Positions 25,797 through 35,749 are shown, counted from the stretch's first letter. The stretch: 64,000 nt of DNA from Bacteroides neonati (GCF_000499785.1 NZ_HG726019.1:1-64000), one strand, 5' to 3'. Notes: generated by a model not told the origin, from the letters alone. Made by a program: numbers and translations.

Positions 25797-27764
25797 ATGA
25801 AGACATTTGAAGAGCTTGGCGTTTCTCCGGAGATACGTAGAGCAATCGAGGAAATGGGATACGAGAATCCCATGCCGGTACAAGAGGAAGTGATTCCGTA
25901 CCTTTTAGGAGAAAATAATGATATAGTAGCTCTTGCCCAGACTGGAACAGGAAAGACAGCCGCATTCGGCTTGCCCATTATCCAGCGAGTTGACGTAAAG
26001 AACCGAGTTCCCCAATCCCTTATCCTTTGCCCTACCCGTGAGCTTTGTTTACAGATAGCAGGCGATTTAAACGATTATTCTAAATATATTGATGGCCTCA
26101 AAGTACTACCCGTCTACGGAGGTTCGTCTATCGATAGCCAAATTCGTAGTTTAAAACGTGGCGTACATATTATTGTCGCTACCCCGGGACGCTTGCTCGA
26201 CTTGATGCAACGTCGCACCGTATCGCTTTCGACCATTAACAACGTGGTTATGGACGAGGCGGATGAAATGCTGAATATGGGATTTACCGAGAGCATCAAC
26301 GCTATTCTGGCCGATGTGCCCGAACAGCGTAACACGCTTCTCTTCTCGGCTACCATGAGCCCCGAAATTGCGCGCATATCAAAGAATTACCTGCGCAATG
26401 CAAAAGAAATTACCATTGGACGCAAAAATGAGAGCACGAACAGTGTGAAGCATATTGCCTACATGGTGCAGGCCAAAGACAAATATGCCGTACTGAAACG
26501 TGTAGCCGACTACTATCCACAAATTTATGGAATCATCTTTTGCCGTACCCGCAAGGAGACACAAGAGATTGCAGACAAATTGATGCAAGAGGGCTATAGC
26601 GCCGATTCATTGCATGGAGAGCTATCGCAAGCACAACGTGATGCTGTGATGCAAAAGTTCCGCATGCGCAACATACAGATTCTTGTAGCAACCGATGTCG
26701 CTGCACGTGGGCTGGATGTAAACGACCTTACACACGTGATTAATTACGGATTACCCGATGATACTGAAAGCTATACTCACCGTAGCGGACGTACGGGACG
26801 TGCCGGAAAAACAGGTATCTCTATCGCCATTGTCAACATGCGCGAGAAAGGAAAGATGCGCGAGATAGAGCGCATTATCGGAAAGAAATTTATCACAGGC
26901 GAAGTACCTACCGGTAAAGAGATTTGCGAAAAGCAACTTATCAAGGTGATCGACGAAATAGAGAAAGTAAAGGTCAATGAAGAAGAAATTGCCGACTTCA
27001 TGCCCGAAATCTACCGCAAGCTCGAATGGTTGAGCAAAGAAGACGTTATTAAACGTATGGTATCGATGGAGTTCAACCGATTCCTCGAGTATTATCGTGG
27101 CCGTAATGAAATAGAAACAGCCAGTTTCGACACACGCACAGAGCGTGGAGGCGAACGTGGCGAACGTCGTGGTCGCGATGCAGGCGAAGGACCTCGTCCA
27201 ACAACTCCGGGATTCAAGCGTCTATTCATCAACCTCGGCAAGATGGATAGCTTCTTCCCTAGCGAGCTGATCAGTCTGCTTAACAGCAACACCCGCGGAC
27301 GTATTGAACTAGGACGCATCGACCTGATGAAGAGCTTCTCATTCTTTGAGGTAGATGAGAAAGAGGCATCTACGGTGGTTCAATCTCTTAATCGTGCCAA
27401 CTGGAACGGACGCAAGGTTTCGGTCGAAATAGCCGGAGAAGAGAATACTGCCGGACGCAGAGGAGGTTCGGGAGAAAGACGTGGCGAACGTAAACCTTAC
27501 GGAGCATCACCGGACAGACGCAACGACCGTGGTTCTCGTACTTCGCGCGAAGACAGACCGACCAGAGCTCCCAAAGCAGACAGAGCCCCTAAAGCCGATG
27601 CAAAGAAAAGCGATAAGCCCAATCGTGAAGAACGGGGCTATGCCAATGCACGCGGCAAAAAGGATGATTGGCAACAGTTCTTTCAGGATGAAAAGAAGGG
27701 ATTCAGAGGCGATGAACCGGACTTCAGCGAAGAAGGATGGGCACGCAGAAAGCCTAAAAAATAA
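25797..27764 (+). CDS. deaD: DEAD-box ATP-dependent RNA helicase (CsdA/DeaD type)
   Basis: 655 residues. RecA-like domain 1 has the Q motif (PMPVQEEVIP), Walker A AQTGTGKTA, DEAD (here VMDEADEML) and SAT. Domain 2 has the HRSGRTGRAG motif VI. A DbpA-type RNA-binding fold follows (about 470-560, FINLGKMDSFFPSELISLLNS). The tail from about 570 is rich in Arg, Gly, Lys and Asp (RRGGSGERRGER), as in cold-shock helicases that loosen RNA during ribosome assembly and mRNA decay. A strong hairpin terminator follows. Confidence 0.95.
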   Translation: MKTFEELGVSPEIRRAIEEMGYENPMPVQEEVIPYLLGENNDIVALAQTGTGKTAAFGLPIIQRVDVKNRVPQSLILCPTRELCLQIAGDLNDYSKYIDGLKVLPVYGGSSIDSQIRSLKRGVHIIVATPGRLLDLMQRRTVSLSTINNVVMDEADEMLNMGFTESINAILADVPEQRNTLLFSATMSPEIARISKNYLRNAKEITIGRKNESTNSVKHIAYMVQAKDKYAVLKRVADYYPQIYGIIFCRTRKETQEIADKLMQEGYSADSLHGELSQAQRDAVMQKFRMRNIQILVATDVAARGLDVNDLTHVINYGLPDDTESYTHRSGRTGRAGKTGISIAIVNMREKGKMREIERIIGKKFITGEVPTGKEICEKQLIKVIDEIEKVKVNEEEIADFMPEIYRKLEWLSKEDVIKRMVSMEFNRFLEYYRGRNEIETASFDTRTERGGERGERRGRDAGEGPRPTTPGFKRLFINLGKMDSFFPSELISLLNSNTRGRIELGRIDLMKSFSFFEVDEKEASTVVQSLNRANWNGRKVSVEIAGEENTAGRRGGSGERRGERKPYGASPDRRNDRGSRTSREDRPTRAPKADRAPKADAKKSDKPNREERGYANARGKKDDWQQFFQDEKKGFRGDEPDFSEEGWARRKPKK

Positions 27765-27795
27765 GCATACATCTCCGTAAAAGGATAAACGTATG

Positions 27796-27850
27796 ATACG
27801 ACGGAAGAGGATGAGTCAAAAGAGTTTTTGATTCATCCTCTTCCGTCATA
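27796..27850 (+). terminator. Strong terminator after the helicase gene
   Basis: GACGGAAGAGGATGA (27800-27814) pairs perfectly with TCATCCTCTTCCGTC (27833-27847). The inner GTCAAAA/TTTTGAT continues the stem with one G-T pair to a loop of about 4 nt. No long T-run follows, so it may instead act as a 3' stabilising hairpin. Confidence 0.7.
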
Positions 27851-27877
27851 TATAGTGAAGATGAGCAGGAAAAGTAC

Positions 27878-27885
27878 TACCTTTG
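27878..27885 (+). promoter_or_regulatory. Putative -7 element for DMT transporter
   Basis: TACCTTTG matches TAnnTTTG, 26 bp before ATG 27912. Confidence 0.5.
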
Positions 27886-27911
27886 CAGGCATTAAATTTT
27901 GATTGACAATT

Positions 27912-28775
27912 ATGAATAAGATAAACGGATTCCTTTACGGACTCCTATCATCAGCCTCGTTTGGCCTCATTCCACTGTTTACCTTGCCTGCCATGCATCA
28001 AGGGCTTCATTTTGAATCGATTCTATTCTATCGATTCTTCTTTGCCGCGTTAGCTTTGGCGGGTATCTTATTGCTTGATGGACAGTCATTCCGCATCCGC
28101 CGCAACGAAATTCCTTCTTTATTATTGCTGGCAGCACTCTATCTGGTATCGGCGGTATTTCTATTCTGGGGTTACAAATTTATGCCAAGCGGAGTAGCAA
28201 CAACACTCCACTTTATGTATCCGGTATTGACAACACTGATTATGATGGTCTTTTTTCACGAAAAGAAATCTATTTGGCGCTTAGCAGCCATTGCACTGGC
28301 TGTAGTCGGGGTTTACTTCTTATCGAGCGGAGACGACTCAGGAACGGTTACCTTGGGCGGTATCTTCATTGTCCTACTTTCAGCATTGGGCTATGCGCTC
28401 TATCTGGTCACAGTGAGCCAGCTCAAAGTAGGAAAGATGAAAGGGCTGAAGCTAACCTTCTATGTCTTTATATTCAGTAGTCTGCTCTTATTCATCGGGA
28501 TTGCTCCTACCACAGGTATTCAAGCTATTCCCAATGGAAGCACAGCGGGCAACTTGGTGATGCTGGCGCTTATTCCAACAGTTATTTCAAACCTTGCCTT
28601 GGTACGTGCGGTCAAAAGCATAGGTTCTACACTTACCTCTGTATTAGGCGCCATGGAGCCTGTAACAGCCGTATGTGTGGGAATATCCATCTTTGGCGAA
28701 GCTGTTACAGCAGGCATTGGGTTAGGCGTAGGTCTAATTATAGCATCGGTAACGGTGATTATTTTGAAGCGTTAA
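27912..28775 (+). CDS. EamA/DMT family inner-membrane transporter
   Basis: 287 residues from ATG 27912 (an in-frame TTG lies 9 bases earlier). Ten predicted helices in two EamA repeats; the second repeat begins about residue 150 with LGGIFIVLLSALGYALYLVTVSQLK and ends SVLGAMEPVTAVCVGISIFGEAVT, the usual C-terminal EamA pattern. It exports a small metabolite; substrate unknown. The last 17 bases overlap the 3' end of the convergent S46 peptidase gene. Confidence 0.88.
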   Translation: MNKINGFLYGLLSSASFGLIPLFTLPAMHQGLHFESILFYRFFFAALALAGILLLDGQSFRIRRNEIPSLLLLAALYLVSAVFLFWGYKFMPSGVATTLHFMYPVLTTLIMMVFFHEKKSIWRLAAIALAVVGVYFLSSGDDSGTVTLGGIFIVLLSALGYALYLVTVSQLKVGKMKGLKLTFYVFIFSSLLLFIGIAPTTGIQAIPNGSTAGNLVMLALIPTVISNLALVRAVKSIGSTLTSVLGAMEPVTAVCVGISIFGEAVTAGIGLGVGLIIASVTVIILKR

Positions 28776-30900
28776 TATTTAACTCCTTAATCAACTCACC
28801 CGCTTTTCCGTATTTCTCGATGATGAAAAGCATATAACGCACATCTACGCCAATACATCGTTGCAAACCGGGCTCAAAGACAATATCGCTACTCATAGCC
28901 TCCCAATTTCCATCGAAAGCTAAACCAAGCAACTCTCCCCGGGCATTGAACATGGCACTGCCCGAATTGCCTCCGGTAATATCGTTATTCGAGATAAAGC
29001 AGACCTTCATATCGCCTTTCTCATCGGCATAGCGACCAAAATCGCCCGAGGCAAACAGAGAGAGAATATCGGGCTGAACAGCAAAGTCGGGATCGCCTTT
29101 ATGCTCATGTACTTTCTCAAAGATACCTTTCACCGTGGTGTAATAGTCATATACGGCACCATCAAAAGGAGAATAGCCACATACTGTTCCAAAGCTAAGA
29201 CGCATAGTTGCATTGGCATCAGGATAGAAATTGCGATCGGCCTCCATACGACGCAATGCATCATTGAGCAGCCGCTCATCCCTGTCTATCTCTTGCGAAA
29301 CGGCAGAGACGCCATGGTTCATATCATAATACTTCACTATCAGATCAATGCCCAGAGCAATGGCGGGGTCTTCAATCAGATGATAGGTGGTATCGCGTTC
29401 CAAAAAACGTTGGAAACCACGAGGAGTTGCAATTTGGGTATGCGCATAGAGCGAATCGACATATGCACGCTCATTACCGGCATAAGCACTATCTATGGCT
29501 TGGTAAAGCGACGGAAGATATTCGGGACCTACCTTGGAACGATACTCTTTGAGTAGCGCTGCAAATACCTCTTTGTCGATGGAAAGATCCATGTTGCCAT
29601 ATTTTTCCATCAGTTTATTTAGTCTCGCAACCACTTGTTCTTGCTCGGCTTCGAAGTCAAAGTTCAGAATCTCAAGTGCCAACTGAATCAATTCGGGGCC
29701 ATTAATAAAAGATTCTCCAAAGTAAGCCATGGCTCGGTTCGCTTCACGACGGTTCTTGTAATTAAGCTCGAGCGAAGAAAAGAGATGCAACAGCTTTTCA
29801 CGCTCAGACGGTGTTTGTTGAATCCATTCGCGAATGGTGGCTTCGGCAGCCCGCTTCTTATCAAGCACCTTCAACTGTCGAATTGCTTTATTCATGCCGA
29901 TGCTATTTTTCCAATAATTCGAGCTTTCATCGTACTTGGAAGCATACTTGATACGAATATCAGGGCGGACGTCCATCTCACGTTTCCAGATAGCCTGCTT
30001 CACTCCTCGCACATCGATCATTGCCTGATTCATACCAGCCATGCGCTCCTCAACCCCAAAGGAAGAAAGAAAGCGTTCGGTCATGCCCGGATAGCCGAGC
30101 GTCATACAGAAAGAGCCTTCTTTGTAACCATCCAATGAGATAGGTGCCACGTAAGGGGCTTTATAAGGAACATTATCGGGCGAATAGTTTGCCGGACGAT
30201 TGTTCTTGTCGGCATAGATACGAAACACGCAGAAATCACCCGTATGCCGAGGCCACACCCAGTTGTCCGTATCCCACCCCAGTTTACCAATAGAGGATGG
30301 TGGAGCAAAGACGAGACGAACATCATTGAAATCGCGATAAACAGAGAGCCAAAACTCGTTTCCGGCATAATAAGCATCGACTACTCCCACCAAGGTAGAG
30401 TCTTTATCGGAAACCTCGTTGCCTATAAGCAACATCAGTGAATCGACGGCTATCTGCCGTTCGGACTCACTCATCGAAGGTTTGGTTGCTTTCAATATGC
30501 GTTTGGTTACATTCTCGGTACGGAGCAGGAAGCGCACGTAAAGCTCCGGGTTGGGCAGTTCTTCACTACGATTGCGTGCAACAAAGCCGTCTTTGAGATA
30601 GTCGTGCTCAACCGAAGAGTGTTGCTGCACACTATTAAACCCGCAATGATGATTCGTAAACACCAGTCCGTCGTCAGAGACTACTACGCCCGAACAGAAC
30701 CCGCCAAAGCTGACAACAGCATCGGCCAAACAGGGCTTCTTCGGGCTATAAAGCTTATCAACGGGAAGTTGCAGTCCGAGTTCCTTCATCGCCAATCTAG
30801 TCTGCTTGTTTAGGTTACCAAGTAGCCACATACCTTCGTCGGCTCTAATAAAAGGCGAAAAGAGAAGGATCGCCATCACTGCAATAATTCGAATACTCAT
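28759..30900 (-). CDS. S46 family dipeptidyl-peptidase, DPP7-like
   Basis: 713 residues, signal peptide (1-20, FIRA). Chymotrypsin-like double beta-barrel with catalytic His in TNHHCG (82-87) and Ser646 in TGGNSGSAMFN. An alpha-helical cap lies between (about 280-560). The residue 18 after the Ser, which is Arg in the acid-specific DPP11, is Gly664 here (AFDGNWEA), pointing to DPP7-type specificity for hydrophobic residues. It removes dipeptides from peptides in the periplasm. Last gene of a minus-strand operon, 21 bp after the DUF389 gene. Confidence 0.92.
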   Translation of the reverse strand: MSIRIIAVMAILLFSPFIRADEGMWLLGNLNKQTRLAMKELGLQLPVDKLYSPKKPCLADAVVSFGGFCSGVVVSDDGLVFTNHHCGFNSVQQHSSVEHDYLKDGFVARNRSEELPNPELYVRFLLRTENVTKRILKATKPSMSESERQIAVDSLMLLIGNEVSDKDSTLVGVVDAYYAGNEFWLSVYRDFNDVRLVFAPPSSIGKLGWDTDNWVWPRHTGDFCVFRIYADKNNRPANYSPDNVPYKAPYVAPISLDGYKEGSFCMTLGYPGMTERFLSSFGVEERMAGMNQAMIDVRGVKQAIWKREMDVRPDIRIKYASKYDESSNYWKNSIGMNKAIRQLKVLDKKRAAEATIREWIQQTPSEREKLLHLFSSLELNYKNRREANRAMAYFGESFINGPELIQLALEILNFDFEAEQEQVVARLNKLMEKYGNMDLSIDKEVFAALLKEYRSKVGPEYLPSLYQAIDSAYAGNERAYVDSLYAHTQIATPRGFQRFLERDTTYHLIEDPAIALGIDLIVKYYDMNHGVSAVSQEIDRDERLLNDALRRMEADRNFYPDANATMRLSFGTVCGYSPFDGAVYDYYTTVKGIFEKVHEHKGDPDFAVQPDILSLFASGDFGRYADEKGDMKVCFISNNDITGGNSGSAMFNARGELLGLAFDGNWEAMSSDIVFEPGLQRCIGVDVRYMLFIIEKYGKAGELIKELNINASK

Positions 30901-30921
30901 GGGTGGGGTGTTTAATGTGTT

Positions 30922-32277
30922 TTATTCTGTTATTAGTCTGAGTTTTTTTACACCTACCCTCGCTTTAAGCCAATTGCTAATTTTTACTTTTTCGGCAGTA
31001 GAGGGTTGTTTGGCAAACTTTAGCAAAGCAAGAGTCACGGTATCTGCTTTCAAGGAGTCGACAGTCAATTCGACAGAGCGGGTAATAGACAACGAAGTAA
31101 CCGATGGATACAGAACTTTAAGTTCGGGCACAAGTGTGCGACTTAGTTGATCGTGTATCTTATAGCTCTCAATGCTCTGCTCGAGAGACTGTATTTTGGC
31201 TTGTTGTTTTAAGATACGTTCCTCGCTGTTCTTATAAAAATCTTCGACCACCAACGAACGAATAGACGATATGTCGACCGCCTCATTATTCATGCCTTGC
31301 AACACCGTCAACTTAGTTTCGAGAAGCTGATACTGCTTCAGGTTTTCGCGAGCAATAGCAATGGAAGGTTCGGGAACTTGAGGTCCGATCAGTACAACAC
31401 GTATCTCACGATGCTCATAATCGATTTTTTTATCAACCACCTGCGTATTGGGGAAGCTTAACTGTTCGGTAATAAAGCGGTTGGCAGAAGAGTTATAGAA
31501 GGTACCACGAATAATATCGATAGTCAGGTAAATAGCCGGACACATCGTTAGTATCACAATCAGTACAATGTACTTGCGCACGTTCTTTTCACGCTTTTTA
31601 TCGGTAAATTCATTACGCTGAAAATTCATCACCCGTACCCCTATAAAGGTGGCCAAACTGATGAAAACCGAATTAATAAAATAAAGATAGAATGCTCCGA
31701 GAAAATAAATCAGATTGCCAGATGCCAACCCATAACCGGCGGTACAGAGCGGAGGCATCAGTGCCGTAGCAATAGCAACCCCCGGAATCACGTTTCCTTT
31801 CTCTTTGGTTGATAATGCTACCACACCCGCCAAACCACCAAAGAGTGCGATGAATACGTCGTAAATCGTAGGAGAGGTACGAGCCAGAAGCTCTGATTGC
31901 GCTTCGGCAATGGGTGTAAATAAGAAGAAAAGAGTGGCAGTAGTCACACTGAAGGCAGTGGTAATGAGAAAACTCTTCAAGGAGCGTTTCATCAATTCAA
32001 AGTCATTGAGCCCCACAGAGAGCCCTACTCCCATGATGGGACCCATCAAAGGTGAGATCAACATCGCACCAATGATAACAGCCGTTGAGTTAACGTTCAA
32101 GCCAAGTGATGCCATAAAGATGGCAAAGATTAGAATCCATAGATTGGCTCCTTTAAACTCGACCCCCTTACGTATGGAATCTACTGTGGCAAGTTCATTG
32201 TCTTTGTCCTTACGCAAGTCTAAGTATTGCCGCACAAAGCGCTTGATAGCAAATAAGTTTCGATTTTCAGGTTGCAT
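30922..32277 (-). CDS. DUF389 / TIGR00341 family membrane protein
   Basis: 451 residues. The hydrophobic DUF389 core (about 45-240) includes GLNVNSTAVIIGAMLISPLMGPIMGVG, the most conserved stretch of the family, and about six helices. A soluble C-terminal part (about 270-450) follows, with a coiled coil (ILKQQAKIQSLEQSIESYK). The function of the family is not known. It sits 9 bp after the flippase gene and 21 bp before the S46 peptidase. Confidence 0.88.
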   Translation of the reverse strand: MQPENRNLFAIKRFVRQYLDLRKDKDNELATVDSIRKGVEFKGANLWILIFAIFMASLGLNVNSTAVIIGAMLISPLMGPIMGVGLSVGLNDFELMKRSLKSFLITTAFSVTTATLFFLFTPIAEAQSELLARTSPTIYDVFIALFGGLAGVVALSTKEKGNVIPGVAIATALMPPLCTAGYGLASGNLIYFLGAFYLYFINSVFISLATFIGVRVMNFQRNEFTDKKREKNVRKYIVLIVILTMCPAIYLTIDIIRGTFYNSSANRFITEQLSFPNTQVVDKKIDYEHREIRVVLIGPQVPEPSIAIARENLKQYQLLETKLTVLQGMNNEAVDISSIRSLVVEDFYKNSEERILKQQAKIQSLEQSIESYKIHDQLSRTLVPELKVLYPSVTSLSITRSVELTVDSLKADTVTLALLKFAKQPSTAEKVKISNWLKARVGVKKLRLITE

Positions 32278-32286
32278 AACTAAGAT

Positions 32287-33780
32287 TTATTTCTTGAAAA
32301 AACGTTTAACAATAGGTATTTGATTGAGTGGCAAGTCCTTTTTAACTACATAAGCGATAAACAGTACGAGCAATGCAGTTCGGAAAGCCAACCGGAGAAC
32401 AACATGGTCGATAGGTAAGTAATAGCCTATCAGATAGAGCACAAGCGTGAGCAATACGTATGCTCCCATATCTTTAAGGTTATAATGAATCGGATATTTC
32501 TTCTGCCCAATCCAGTACGAGAGCAGCGTAATAACACCATAGCCTGCCACTGAGGCCCAGGCAGAAGCAATATAGCCGTAGACAGGTACTAAAAAGACAT
32601 TCATCGCAACGATGATAGCGCATCCGATCAGCGAAAAATAAGCTCCCCAACGGGTTTCATCAATCAGCTTGTACCAGAAAGAAAGGTTGAAGTAAACTCC
32701 TTTTAATATCTCCGCTCCTATCACAATAGCCACCACACTCAACCCTGCCCAGTAATCGCGAGCGACCATGTATTTGAGTAAATCGAGGTAGAACATCACC
32801 GACAGAAAAGCAAGCAAAGAGAATATAAGAAAGTATTTCATCGCCGAGGCATACATACCGCGATTGTCTCCTTCGTGGTCTTTGCCGAATACAAATGGTT
32901 CATAAGCATAGCGAAAAGCCTGTGTAAACATCGCCATCACCATCGCAATCTTAGTGGCAGCGCTATAAATGCCGAGCTGCACCAGTCCCTCCTGCCTGTC
33001 AGCAAAGAGAAACGGATAAATAATCTTATCTACCGTCTGATTAAGAATGCCAACCAACCCGAAAATGAGAATGGGAAATGAGTAGACGATCATCCGCTTC
33101 ATCAACGGTTTATCGATACGATAACGGAAACCATGCAGTTCGGGGATGAAACAGAACAACTGAATCACCGAAGTGATGACATTGGTCACAAAGATATAAC
33201 CCACCAAGTAGTTGGGATCATAGAACCAATCGACCATACCAGGGTGGTGCAGGTGCAACCACGGACACAGCAGCAGGAAAAACAGGTTCATAGCTATGTT
33301 TATGACGATGGACAGCAGCCTGATAAAAACAAATTTAACGGGACGCTTCTTATAGCGCAGATAGGCATAAGGGATACATAAGAAAGAGTCGAGCGCAATC
33401 ACAACCGCCATCATGCCGATGTATTCGGGGTGATCGCCATATTCGAGGAAGCTTGCAATGGGGTTCAGCCCCAAGAAGCAGAGTACCATAAAGAGCAGCG
33501 AAAGACCACCTACGAAAATCAACGAGTTGGCATATACCTTCATCGGCTCTTCGCCCGACTTATTGGCAAAGCGAAAGAATCCGGTTTCCATACCAAATGT
33601 AAGAAACACCATAATCAAGGCTACCCAGGCATATACGTTCGAAACAACTCCGTATCCACCCGAAGCAGCAGAGAGTACCCCCGTATAGAGAGGTACCAAC
33701 AGATAGTTCAGAAACTTGCCGACAATGCTACTCAGCCCGTAAAAGGCCGTATCCTTTGCCAATGATTTTAATCCTGCCAT
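32287..33780 (-). CDS. Oligosaccharide flippase family protein (MATE/Wzx-like)
   Basis: 497 residues, 12-14 transmembrane helices. The N-terminus AGLKSLAKDTAFYGLSSIVGKFLNYLLVPLYT is typical of polysaccharide transporters (RfbX/Wzx) in Bacteroidota. It would move lipid-linked glycans across the inner membrane. Unusually for a flippase, no glycosyltransferases are nearby; it sits 14 bp after ruvB, an arrangement that looks like a housekeeping operon, so its substrate may be a general cell-surface lipid-linked sugar. Confidence 0.85.
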   Translation of the reverse strand: MAGLKSLAKDTAFYGLSSIVGKFLNYLLVPLYTGVLSAASGGYGVVSNVYAWVALIMVFLTFGMETGFFRFANKSGEEPMKVYANSLIFVGGLSLLFMVLCFLGLNPIASFLEYGDHPEYIGMMAVVIALDSFLCIPYAYLRYKKRPVKFVFIRLLSIVINIAMNLFFLLLCPWLHLHHPGMVDWFYDPNYLVGYIFVTNVITSVIQLFCFIPELHGFRYRIDKPLMKRMIVYSFPILIFGLVGILNQTVDKIIYPFLFADRQEGLVQLGIYSAATKIAMVMAMFTQAFRYAYEPFVFGKDHEGDNRGMYASAMKYFLIFSLLAFLSVMFYLDLLKYMVARDYWAGLSVVAIVIGAEILKGVYFNLSFWYKLIDETRWGAYFSLIGCAIIVAMNVFLVPVYGYIASAWASVAGYGVITLLSYWIGQKKYPIHYNLKDMGAYVLLTLVLYLIGYYLPIDHVVLRLAFRTALLVLFIAYVVKKDLPLNQIPIVKRFFKK

Positions 33781-33794
33781 GCTTTATTCTTCAT

Positions 33795-34838
33795 TTATAA
33801 TCCGTACTGGTCGCTAAACAGCTGTTGCTGGGTGCTGTAAAAGCTACGACCCAAATGCTGATACGCCAGCTCGGTAACCTCACGGCCACGAGGAGTGCGT
33901 TTCAGGAATCCTTCCTTAATTAAGAAAGGTTCGTATACCTCTTCGATGGTGCCGGGGTCTTCGCCCAATGCAGTAGCAATGGTGGTAAGCCCCACCGGTC
34001 CTCCTTTAAATTTATCGATGATGGTACACAGTATTTTGTTATCGACCTCATCCAACCCGTAACGGTCGATGTTCAATGCTTCGAGCGAGAATTTCGAGAT
34101 ATCCGTATCGATAGCCCCCGAGCCTTTGACCTGTGCAAAGTCACGCACCCGACGCAGTAACGCGTTGGCAATACGGGGAGTACCACGGCTCCTCGAAGCA
34201 ATCTCTCCGGCAGCAGGGATGGAGCAAGGCACATTCAATATATTGGCCGAACGACGAATAATGCCTGCCAGCACATCGTCATCGTAATATTCAAGATGTA
34301 GATTTATACCAAAACGGGCACGCAAGGGAGCCGTCAGCAGTCCGCTACGTGTTGTAGCTCCTACCAGCGTAAAAGGGCTGAGATCTATTTGGATACTTCG
34401 CGCCGACGGACCTTTATCGATCATGATATCAATACGGTAATCTTCCATTGCCGAATAGAGATACTCCTCGACTACAGGCGAAAGACGGTGAATTTCATCG
34501 ATAAACAAAACATCATTGGGCTCGAGGCTAGTCAATACACCGGCCAGGTCGCCCGGTTTATCGAGCACCGGCCCCGACGTTACCTTAAAACCTACACCCA
34601 ACTCATTGGCAATGATATTAGAGAGCGTCGTTTTTCCCAAGCCGGGAGGGCCATGCAGTAACACATGATCGAGTGCTTCGCCACGCAAACGAGCAGCTTT
34701 CACAAAGATGCGAAGGTTATCGACCACCTTGTCCTGTCCGCTGAAGTCACCGAAACTAAGCGGACGTAAGGCGTTCTCAAAGTCTCGTTCTTTGGTTGTG
34801 AGTTGATGCTCGCGTATATCAAAATCTTCTTGTTCCAT
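33795..34838 (-). CDS. ruvB: Holliday junction branch migration helicase subunit RuvB
   Basis: 347 residues from ATG 34838, which fits family length; an upstream ATG at 34940 would add a hydrophobic stretch not found in RuvB, and the -7 box at 34862-34869 lies between the two. AAA+ motor: Walker [10 protein letters not shown], Walker [10 protein letters not shown], sensor [18 protein letters not shown], then the C-terminal winged helix ending [21 protein letters not shown]. Acts with RuvA and RuvC on recombination junctions. First gene of the ruvB-flippase-DUF389-S46 operon. Confidence 0.97.
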   Translation of the reverse strand: MEQEDFDIREHQLTTKERDFENALRPLSFGDFSGQDKVVDNLRIFVKAARLRGEALDHVLLHGPPGLGKTTLSNIIANELGVGFKVTSGPVLDKPGDLAGVLTSLEPNDVLFIDEIHRLSPVVEEYLYSAMEDYRIDIMIDKGPSARSIQIDLSPFTLVGATTRSGLLTAPLRARFGINLHLEYYDDDVLAGIIRRSANILNVPCSIPAAGEIASRSRGTPRIANALLRRVRDFAQVKGSGAIDTDISKFSLEALNIDRYGLDEVDNKILCTIIDKFKGGPVGLTTIATALGEDPGTIEEVYEPFLIKEGFLKRTPRGREVTELAYQHLGRSFYSTQQQLFSDQYGL

Positions 34839-34861
34839 AGGGTGTGTATAGTAATGAGTGA

Positions 34862-34869
34862 CAAAGATA
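34862..34869 (-). promoter_or_regulatory. Putative -7 element for the ruvB operon
   Basis: TATCTTTG on the minus strand matches TAnnTTTG, 23 bp before ATG 34838. Confidence 0.55.
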
Positions 34870-34957
34870 AAGATTTCACCACAGAGTAGCACAGCCTTTC
34901 GCAGAGTTTTCTTCAGAAGCCAAAGAAAAACGCCGCACACCTATACTGCTAAATCAA

Positions 34958-35662
34958 TTATCGTTTCATGAAGTACGCTCGTTCCTCCGGACTAAACTTT
35001 TCAATCGAATAGCGAAGCATGGTGCGAGGCATCTGTTTGCTCCATTTCTCGAGAAACTGAACCAGTAAATCTGGATCACGCTTGCCCATTTCGCGTAGCA
35101 TCCACCCAATGGCCTTTTGCATCAGGTCGTGCGGATGATGAAGCAGTAACTCCGACAAGCGGAGGATATCGATAAAGTCGCGGTTCCGAATCAAGGTAAT
35201 GGTCGATACGACGGCAATGCGTTGTTCCCAAAGCAGGGGGCTAGCAGCCAGTCGATAGAGTTCCTTGCGGGGTTTGTCCAACAGATATTCACCAACAATG
35301 GCAGGGGCAGACAGGTCGACCAAGTCCCAATTATTAACACGTGCCGTTTGCGACAGATAAAACTCATAAAGCTCCTTCCGCATCGGCTCGTCCGACTTCT
35401 TGAACCGTTCGACCAATATCAACAACGCACATAACCGACACTCGTGCCATTCGCTCCGAAGGAGTTCGGCTACTACTCCGAACGGCACCTCGCGATGCTT
35501 TCGGGCTACAAGCCTTGTGTTGGGAACTACCACGCCGAGAAACCGATCTCCCTCACCATATTGCCCTTTGCCTGTTTTAAAGAAGCGGGGCAAGTATTCG
35601 CGCTTTATGGGGTCGATGTAAGTCTCCAGCTCTTGCCGGATGACTGTTGCATTTGTTTCCAT
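34958..35662 (-). CDS. DNA alkylation repair protein (AlkD-like HEAT-repeat glycosylase)
   Basis: 234 residues, all helical. The features FFKTGKGQYGEGDRFLGVVVPNTR (start), RLCALLILVERFKK and NNWDLVDLSAPAIVGEYL (about 110-130, conserved WD of AlkD) and AIGWMLREMGKRDPDLLVQFLEKW (C-terminal) define the family, which removes 3- and 7-methylpurines from DNA without base flipping. Upstream it shares a 117-bp divergent promoter region with the SpmA/B-type gene. Confidence 0.9.
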   Translation of the reverse strand: METNATVIRQELETYIDPIKREYLPRFFKTGKGQYGEGDRFLGVVVPNTRLVARKHREVPFGVVAELLRSEWHECRLCALLILVERFKKSDEPMRKELYEFYLSQTARVNNWDLVDLSAPAIVGEYLLDKPRKELYRLAASPLLWEQRIAVVSTITLIRNRDFIDILRLSELLLHHPHDLMQKAIGWMLREMGKRDPDLLVQFLEKWSKQMPRTMLRYSIEKFSPEERAYFMKR

Positions 35663-35668
35663 CTTCTA

Positions 35669-35721
35669 TTTTCCTTATTTTTAGGATGTATACTTTATAC
35701 AATGCCCAAAAATAAGGAAAA
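35669..35721. repeat. 14-bp inverted repeat between alkD and the divergent membrane-protein gene
   Basis: TTTTCCTTATTTTT (35669-35682) is the exact reverse complement of AAAAATAAGGAAAA (35708-35721), with a 25-nt centre that itself holds GTATA/TATAC. The right arm overlaps a minus-strand -7 match (35707-35714, TATTTTTG) for alkD; a plus-strand -7 (TAATTTTG) lies at 35750-35757. It could be an operator for the divergent pair, or simply AT-rich structure. Confidence 0.5.
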
Positions 35722-35749
35722 AAGGAATGCAATTATGGAAAGTTATAAC

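Noticed and set aside
34839..34940. Longer N-terminus for RuvB
   Set aside because: Adds a hydrophobic segment absent from RuvB and would span the likely promoter.
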